Notes under the pieces: model-generated
Databases searched by the model: none
What the model was told of the DNA's origin: nothing
What the model saw: the letters and a program-made list of their open reading frames with translations, nothing else
Assembly: GCA_002499705.1 (NCBI GenBank)
Contig: DAMU01000086.1
Location: 1-11,194, forward strand
DNA from: Euryarchaeota archaeon UBA91
GTDB taxonomy: Archaea > Thermoplasmatota > Poseidoniia > Poseidoniales > Poseidoniaceae
Reading direction: 5' to 3'
Length of the DNA stretch: 11,194 nt
Position numbers and translations under genes: made by a program
In this document: positions 7,585 to 11,194 of the stretch, piece after piece
Layout: each line of letters starts with the position of its first letter
Position numbering within the stretch: position 1 is the first letter of the stretch

Positions 7585-8049
7585 ATGTTGACAGTCGCAG
7601 ATGTAGAAAAAGCCCAACAAGCATGGGGCCAAGGTATCGTTGAGATAGCTGCAGCGCATGATGCTGGAGCAGATTACGTCCAAAGAGCACAAACTCATGT
7701 TGAATCGCTGTATTCCTACGACATTGGGCCCGTATTGTTCAAGCCAACTTTCGCTGCAAGAGAACAATTTCGTCCGACCTTTGAAGGTGCATTGTCCTAC
7801 TTTATTGGCGGTAACAGCGCATTTTCAGAAGACAAAGGATTCGCAATAAAAAGTTGGACAAATGTACGGTTTGAGAATGAGGATGTTATCATCAGCGGAT
7901 CAACTGCAATAACAATGGGCAATTATTTTTTCACTCCTCCAAACGGTGATGAAGTAAAGGTTGAATTTACATTTGGATACATTGTTGATTCAAACGGAAC
8001 GTTGCGAATTAACCTGCATCACTCTTCAATGCCAGCAAGCATGGACTGA
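7585..8049 (+). CDS. NTF2/SnoaL-like small alpha+beta protein
   Basis: This is a 154-residue soluble protein with no signal peptide. Two N-terminal helices (about 5-45, with A-W-G-Q-G-I-V-E-I) precede L-F-K-P-T-F-A at 51-57. A beta-rich C-terminal half ends in G-Y-I-V-D-S-N-G-T-L-R-I-N-L-H-H-S-S (131-148). This layout matches NTF2-like proteins near the SnoaL/DUF4440/CaMKII-association group. Close bacterial relatives, from memory, are often labelled phosphoribosyl-AMP cyclohydrolase, but no cyclohydrolase metal-binding Cys set is visible, so I treat that label as misannotation. NTF2 folds form dimers with a conical pocket; here the pocket ligand is unknown. An in-frame TAA at 7570-7572 fixes ATG 7585 as the first start. 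The gene follows the TPR gene by 76 bp on the same strand, so a shared transcript is possible but not shown. Confidence 0.8.
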   Translation: MLTVADVEKAQQAWGQGIVEIAAAHDAGADYVQRAQTHVESLYSYDIGPVLFKPTFAAREQFRPTFEGALSYFIGGNSAFSEDKGFAIKSWTNVRFENEDVIISGSTAITMGNYFFTPPNGDEVKVEFTFGYIVDSNGTLRINLHHSSMPASMD

Positions 8050-8051
8050 GT

Positions 8052-8083
8052 TCTTTCAATCAGCTCCGGTTCGAACTGAAAGA
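8052..8083 (+). terminator. Inverted repeat just after the NTF2-like gene, possible 3' hairpin
   Basis: TCTTTCA (8052-8058) and TGAAAGA (8077-8083) are perfect 7-bp arms around an 18-nt loop that contains GTTCGAAC. The repeat begins 2 nt after the TGA stop codon. No U-tract follows, so termination is doubtful; transcript-end stabilisation is an alternative. Confidence 0.3.
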
Positions 8084-8118
8084 TGACTGCACACTCATGC
8101 ATTATCACAGATAAGTTC

Positions 8119-8140
8119 GGCGATGCTTCTAAGAATCGCC
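8119..8140. other. Inverted repeat upstream of the secreted beta-sandwich gene
   Basis: GGCGAT (8119-8124) and ATCGCC (8135-8140) are perfect 6-bp arms separated by 10 nt, ending 16 nt before ATG 8157. It could be an operator-like dyad or a leader hairpin. The rest of the 107-bp gap (8050-8156) holds no convincing TATA box. Confidence 0.3.
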
Positions 8141-8156
8141 TTCAGTTGGAAATGTC

Positions 8157-9062
8157 ATGAGATGTGTTCAGAGCTATGTGGTGATGCTCATCTTACTGGT
8201 CGTGGTCGCAGCTCCGATGGCATATGCAGACCATTCTCCAACTCACAGTCGCTGGTCAATTGAGGCCGGCGATGCTGACGGCGAAACTGAAGTTCTTGTT
8301 GTGAAGGACAATGGACGATTGAATATACCACTGTTCATCGTGAATGAGAATTTCATCAGTATCACCATTGAGTTCGAATATACTGCTCCTTTTGAAGCGA
8401 CCATTATCGCACCAGAGAGTTTGACAATTCAGGGAAGTTCAAGTCAAGAAATTATGGTCATGCTTAGTGAAATAGACCCGTTTGAACACACCGCAGGTTC
8501 TACCGGTGAATTTGAAGTCGTTGGCACAGTGACATCTCGACAAGGACTTCCCGTTAGTGTACCTGGAGATAGTGACTCATCAACAATCGATATTGAGGTT
8601 CCTTCTATCCATTATCTAGAAGTTGATTTGAAAGGACCTAGCAATACAATTCAAGCCGGTCAAACCTCGACACTCGAAGTGAGTCTTTCAAATTCTGGAA
8701 ATGTTGCAGAGCAAGCCTCAAGGGTTACGGTTTCGAGCAACTGCCCACTGCTCACCTTTACAGAAAAATCCCCAAAAATCACTGACCAAACAATGGCTAC
8801 TGGTGCGACTCTTGTTTCTGAAATTTCCTTTGAAGTGGCTGCAGATCAAATATCTACGGCATGCAACGTAGTCGTCGAAGTACTGTTCACTTGGTCGGAT
8901 GATTCACAGTCGTATTCAGATAGTGTGAGAGTGAATGTTGCTGAAATGGCAGAGGAAGAGGAAGAAGAGGGTTTGACGGTAACTGAAAGCCTTCCCGCAC
9001 CTGGTGCATTGAGTGGGATTCTCGTAGCACTTCTTGCTGCGATTGTTCGGCGAAGTGAGTGA
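8157..9062 (+). CDS. Secreted, membrane-tethered beta-sandwich protein with acidic stalk and archaeal sorting-like tail
   Basis: This is a 301-residue protein. A signal peptide covers 1-24: a hydrophobic core at 8-20, then A-Y-A before D25. Two beta-rich regions follow. Residues about 30-150 resemble an Ig/DUF11-type domain (I-P-L-F-I-V-N-E-N-F-I-S-I-T). Residues about 153-262 resemble a CARDB/NEW3-like domain (I-Q-A-G-Q-T-S-T-L-E-V-S-L-S-N-S-G-N-V-A). Next come six consecutive Glu (266-271), L-P-A-P-G at 279-283, a short hydrophobic stretch 284-297, and R-R-S-E at the end. This tail resembles PGF-CTERM/archaeosortase-type signals but lacks the Phe. The protein probably projects from the cell surface with an acidic stalk. 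No enzymatic motif is visible. ATG 8157 is used because an in-frame TAA lies at 8130-8132; there is no strong Shine-Dalgarno site. It is convergent with the GST-like gene, with a 22-bp gap. Confidence 0.8.
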   Translation: MRCVQSYVVMLILLVVVAAPMAYADHSPTHSRWSIEAGDADGETEVLVVKDNGRLNIPLFIVNENFISITIEFEYTAPFEATIIAPESLTIQGSSSQEIMVMLSEIDPFEHTAGSTGEFEVVGTVTSRQGLPVSVPGDSDSSTIDIEVPSIHYLEVDLKGPSNTIQAGQTSTLEVSLSNSGNVAEQASRVTVSSNCPLLTFTEKSPKITDQTMATGATLVSEISFEVAADQISTACNVVVEVLFTWSDDSQSYSDSVRVNVAEMAEEEEEEGLTVTESLPAPGALSGILVALLAAIVRRSE

Positions 9063-9084
9063 ATTCATCTGGAGAAAAGAATGC

Positions 9085-9693
9085 TCAAATTAACGGGAAA
9101 AATATGGCATCATCGCCTTCAGTCCATTGTTTGTATTTCTTCATGCAGATTTTGAACGCCTCGCTATCAAGATTCTCATGAAGCCAAGTCAACACGTTGC
9201 CCCAATCTTGTGCATCGAACCATTCTCGGTTATGATTTGCAAATTGTCGCACAAATGGAAACAATCCATCACTCAGTGCTTCACTGATTGGAGGGTGGGA
9301 TGCAAGACGGGTATCCAAATCCATGAGATAGGATGAGGCTGCAGTGCGTTGTTCAATTTCATCTACCCCTTCATATCGATTTGGATACTTGTAGCGGTCA
9401 AGATGATATTTGAACTCATCATCGTTTCTTGCAATCCAATGACTCTCTTCTTCTGAAAGAGTCCAATCCAAAACGTGTTGCATAATCTCGAGGCTTTCCT
9501 CAATCAGTGTTCCATCTTCGAAGAGTAAAACCGGAACTGTTCCTTTCGGAGAAATTTCCATCATGTGAGCTGGTCGGTCTCTTAAGACAACCTCTCTTAA
9601 TTCCACTTGGAAATTTTCACGGACGATGGACATGCGTGCACGCATGGCATACGGACACCGACGAAAAGAATAGAGAAGAGGGCCTTGGGCCAT
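9085..9693 (-). CDS. Glutathione S-transferase-like protein
   Basis: This is a 202-residue cytoplasmic protein. The N-terminal thioredoxin-fold domain (about 5-78) has Y-S-F-R-R-C-P-Y-A-M-R-A-R with the candidate active Cys at 13. It also has the cis-Pro motif G-T-V-P-V-L (cis-Pro 54) and the gamma-glutamyl-binding-like E-E-S at 65-67. A helical C-terminal domain follows (about 90-195). Length and layout fit bacterial-type GSTs. The Cys-Pro-Tyr start resembles glutaredoxin-2/omega/YfcF-like members, which favour thiol-transfer chemistry over classical conjugation. The natural thiol is uncertain, since most archaea are not known to make glutathione. The gene lies 14 nt after the GDP-mannose dehydratase stop codon, and its GAGGTGA Shine-Dalgarno site overlaps that stop, so the two are probably cotranscribed and translationally coupled. 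A role in nucleotide-sugar metabolism is not evident; the pairing may be incidental. Confidence 0.88.
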   Translation of the reverse strand: MAQGPLLYSFRRCPYAMRARMSIVRENFQVELREVVLRDRPAHMMEISPKGTVPVLLFEDGTLIEESLEIMQHVLDWTLSEEESHWIARNDDEFKYHLDRYKYPNRYEGVDEIEQRTAASSYLMDLDTRLASHPPISEALSDGLFPFVRQFANHNREWFDAQDWGNVLTWLHENLDSEAFKICMKKYKQWTEGDDAIFFPLI

Positions 9694-9702
9694 GTTTAGG
9701 CT

Positions 9703-9709
9703 TCACCTC
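9703..9709 (-). promoter_or_regulatory. Shine-Dalgarno site of the GST-like gene, overlapping the upstream stop codon
   Basis: On the minus strand, GAGGTGA is a seven-base match to the usual anti-Shine-Dalgarno complement and lies 9 nt before ATG 9693. It overlaps the TGA stop (9710-9708) of the dehydratase gene by two bases, a layout suited to translational coupling. Confidence 0.8.
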
Positions 9710-10772
9710 ACTCTGGTGGAATTGGAGGCGCATAGCCACCGTTAACCGCTTCTTGGACCAGTGCCATATCCGAGTCAACCATCATTTGAACAAGTTCCTC
9801 AAACGAAGTTCCTGGAACCCATCCAAGTTCTTTCTCAGCAAGAGCAGGGTCGCCAATCAGCAAATCCACTTCTGCGGGGCGGAAGAATTTCGGATTGGTA
9901 CGAACTCGAACATTTCCATTCTGGTCAGTAGCAATCGTATCAACACCATCTCCTGACCACGTCAAGTTCATTCCAACATGAGAGAATCCGAGTGTAATCA
10001 TGTCACGAACACTGTGTGTTCGGCCTGTCGCTACAACATAATCACCGGGTTGGTCTTGCTGAAGCATGCGCCACTGCATCTCTACATAGTCTCCGGCAAA
10101 TCCCCAATCTCGCTTTGCATCTACATTTCCGATCCAAAGACATTCATCGAATCCATGAGCGATTCGAGCCGCAGTCATGGTCACCTTTCGTGTAACGAAC
10201 TCCAGTCCACGACGTGGACTTTCGTGGTTGAAGAGAATGCCTGTGCAGGCAAACATGTCATACGATTCTCGATAGTTTCGAGTGATCTCAAATGCGAATA
10301 CTTTGGCACATCCATACGGAGAGCGTGGGTGGAATGGCGTCATTTCAGTTTGAGGAACGTCTCGAACTTTACCGTATTGCTCGGATGAGCCTGCTTGATA
10401 AAAGCGGCAATTCGGTGCATGCTTACGAATGGCTTCGAGGCATCGAAGTGCGCCTAAGCCAGTGATGTCAGCGGTCATCATAGGTGATCGCCAAGATTCT
10501 GGAACGAAGGACATAGCGCCAAGGTTGTAAAACTCATCCGGTTGTGCTTGTGAAACCGCATTATCAATGGAGTTTTGATCTGCCAGGTCACCATTGACCA
10601 GTTTGAAATTATCATTGCTCATCAAGTGATTAATCAGGCTTCTTCCGGAGGTTGGTTGAGAGACTCTTCGAACCAATCCATAGACGGTGTAACCCTTATC
10701 CAACAACAGTTCTGCAAGGTAGGACCCGTCTTGACCGGTGATTCCTGTGACCATAGCTGTCTTTCCGCTCAT
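9708..10772 (-). CDS. gmd: GDP-mannose 4,6-dehydratase
   Basis: This NAD(P)-dependent short-chain dehydratase converts GDP-D-mannose to GDP-4-keto-6-deoxy-D-mannose, the precursor of GDP-fucose, GDP-rhamnose and GDP-perosamine. Numbered from ATG 10772, the 354 residues show the Rossmann motif G-I-T-G-Q-D-G (10-16) and S-S-E (129-131), where S129 aligns with the usual catalytic Thr. The active Y-G-C-A-K (Y153, K157) follows. The GMD signature G-I-L-F-N-H-E-S-P-R-R-G is at 178-189, and G-N-V-D-A-K-R-D-W-G near 215-224. Length fits the family. The frame extends upstream to a TTG at 10889, but those 39 residues are unlike GMD, so I choose 10772; ATG 10847 is a less likely alternative. No GDP-fucose synthase or 4-reductase is visible, so the final sugar is unknown. 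The GST-like gene follows in the same operon, and a glycosyltransferase gene starts divergently. Confidence 0.95.
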   Translation of the reverse strand: MSGKTAMVTGITGQDGSYLAELLLDKGYTVYGLVRRVSQPTSGRSLINHLMSNDNFKLVNGDLADQNSIDNAVSQAQPDEFYNLGAMSFVPESWRSPMMTADITGLGALRCLEAIRKHAPNCRFYQAGSSEQYGKVRDVPQTEMTPFHPRSPYGCAKVFAFEITRNYRESYDMFACTGILFNHESPRRGLEFVTRKVTMTAARIAHGFDECLWIGNVDAKRDWGFAGDYVEMQWRMLQQDQPGDYVVATGRTHSVRDMITLGFSHVGMNLTWSGDGVDTIATDQNGNVRVRTNPKFFRPAEVDLLIGDPALAEKELGWVPGTSFEELVQMMVDSDMALVQEAVNGGYAPPIPPE

Positions 10773-10794
10773 GGCTTGCCGTAGGCTCGTCCCT

Positions 10795-10805
10795 TTTTGA
10801 ATCGG
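10795..10805 (-). promoter_or_regulatory. Weak TATA-like box for a possibly leaderless gmd
   Basis: On the minus strand, ATTCAAAAAGG is centred about 27 bp before ATG 10772, so transcription could begin at or near the start codon. No Shine-Dalgarno sequence sits at proper spacing before that ATG, which fits a leaderless message. The match to an archaeal TATA box is poor. The rest of the divergent gap up to 10888 is GC-richer and shows no other clear signal, apart from a GGGAGG at 10851-10856 that is too far from either start. Confidence 0.25.
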
Positions 10806-10888
10806 TCGCGCGTTCGGATGGTGAAATCGTGCCTCAAAACAACCCATTGAGGGAGGATTTGAAGGGGAGTCGCCGGCTGTACGGGTCA

Positions 10889-11194
10889 ATGGCTGAAACC
10901 AAAGGCAAAGCGGGCGCCGCTAAGCGCGTCCTCATTGTTCGAGGTTCATTCGCATCACTGGGAGGGGCTGAGCGCGAACTGCTTCAACTGATTCGTGCAA
11001 CTTCTCAGCGCTGGGAAGTCAGTTTGGCAAGTCTAGATTTAACCAAAGATGCTGAAGATTTACTCAATGATGCAGATGTACGTCTCCTTTTACCTGCAAC
11101 TGCAATGAAGTGGCCTGCGGGCGCTGTTGCTGAAATCACGGCGAAAGCAAGCACGTCTGCACAAAAAATGTGGCATCAAGTCAGCATACCTTGG
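10889..11194 (+). CDS. Glycosyltransferase family 4-like protein, N-terminal fragment (runs off right edge)
   Basis: An open frame of 102 codons runs from ATG 10889 to the window end. After a short basic, Ala/Gly/Lys-rich start, residues about 13-30 read R-V-L-I-V-R-G-S-F-A-S-L-G-G-A-E-R-E. This matches the first beta strand and the G-G-A-E-R loop typical of the acceptor-side Rossmann domain of GT4-type glycosyltransferases. A second strand (W-E-V-S-L-A-S-L) and helices follow. The donor-binding domain with the E-x7-E motif lies beyond the window, so substrate and family cannot be settled. It starts head-to-head with gmd, 116 bp apart, which supports a role in assembling surface glycans. The start is uncertain: no good Shine-Dalgarno sequence is present, and in-frame TTG codons lie at 10859 and 10847. 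Confidence 0.65.
   Translation, partial: MAETKGKAGAAKRVLIVRGSFASLGGAERELLQLIRATSQRWEVSLASLDLTKDAEDLLNDADVRLLLPATAMKWPAGAVAEITAKASTSAQKMWHQVSIPW

Noticed and set aside
7585..8049. Phosphoribosyl-AMP cyclohydrolase (hisI)
   Set aside because: The sequence has no Cys residues and no HisI-type metal-binding motif. Its beta-rich C-terminal half fits an NTF2-like fold.
8064..8083. GGTTCGAAC resembling a tRNA T-loop
   Set aside because: The flanking bases (TCCGG and TGAAA) cannot form the T-stem, and no acceptor, D or anticodon arms are found around it.
7566..8134. CTTCTAAGA shared by the hairpin loops upstream of two genes (7566-7574 and 8126-8134)
   Set aside because: A 9-mer match is expected by chance, the distances to the start codons differ (19 and 31 nt), and only two copies were noticed.
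8135..9123. 12-base repeat ATCGCCTTCAGT at 8135-8146 and 9112-9123
   Set aside because: A 12-mer shared once in about 11 kb is expected by chance. The second copy is inside the GST-like coding sequence, where it encodes part of T-E-G-D-D.

Overview
The window looks like a piece of chromosome from a mesophilic, probably marine, planktonic archaeon, most likely a Marine Group II / Poseidoniales-type Thermoplasmatota. This is inferred from several signs. Genes are tightly packed, with archaeal-style AT boxes upstream. Two Shine-Dalgarno sites match the archaeal/bacterial GAGGTG(A) consensus. Two large secreted or surface beta-rich proteins are present, one with a C-terminal Pro-Gly/hydrophobic/Arg-Arg tail like archaeal sorting signals. 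A winged-helix STAND ATPase is also present. No 16S gene or other decisive taxonomic marker lies in the window.

Left part (1-5573, minus strand): an incomplete, very large exported protein covers almost all of 1-3239. Its reading frame is open across the left edge, so an ORF finder that requires a stop codon would miss it. It has a signal/anchor segment, a long parallel beta-helix rich in N-L-T/S rungs, a carboxypeptidase-regulatory-like beta domain, and three PKD/cadherin-like units. Upstream on the same strand lies a 738-residue protein with a winged helix, a P-loop NTPase and a helical repeat region, resembling a STAND-type transcription regulator.

Middle (5574-9062): a 177-bp divergent intergenic region separates the regulator from a plus-strand TPR protein of 585 residues. 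It holds a 13-bp dyad overlapping the regulator's likely TATA element, and tandem TATA boxes facing the TPR gene. Two plus-strand genes follow: a small NTF2/SnoaL-like protein, and a secreted, membrane-tethered beta-sandwich protein with an acidic stalk.

Right part (9085-11194): a minus-strand pair encodes GDP-mannose 4,6-dehydratase and then a glutathione S-transferase-like protein whose Shine-Dalgarno site overlaps the dehydratase stop codon. A glycosyltransferase-like gene starts divergently from the dehydratase and runs off the right edge. This end looks like the start of a surface-glycan or sugar-nucleotide locus.

I see no tRNA, rRNA, CRISPR array, insertion sequence or phage gene. I cannot identify a clearly new system. 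The best leads are the regulator with its candidate autoregulatory operator next to a giant sequon-rich surface protein, the His-cluster TPR protein, and a GST-fold gene coupled to a nucleotide-sugar gene in a probable archaeon.
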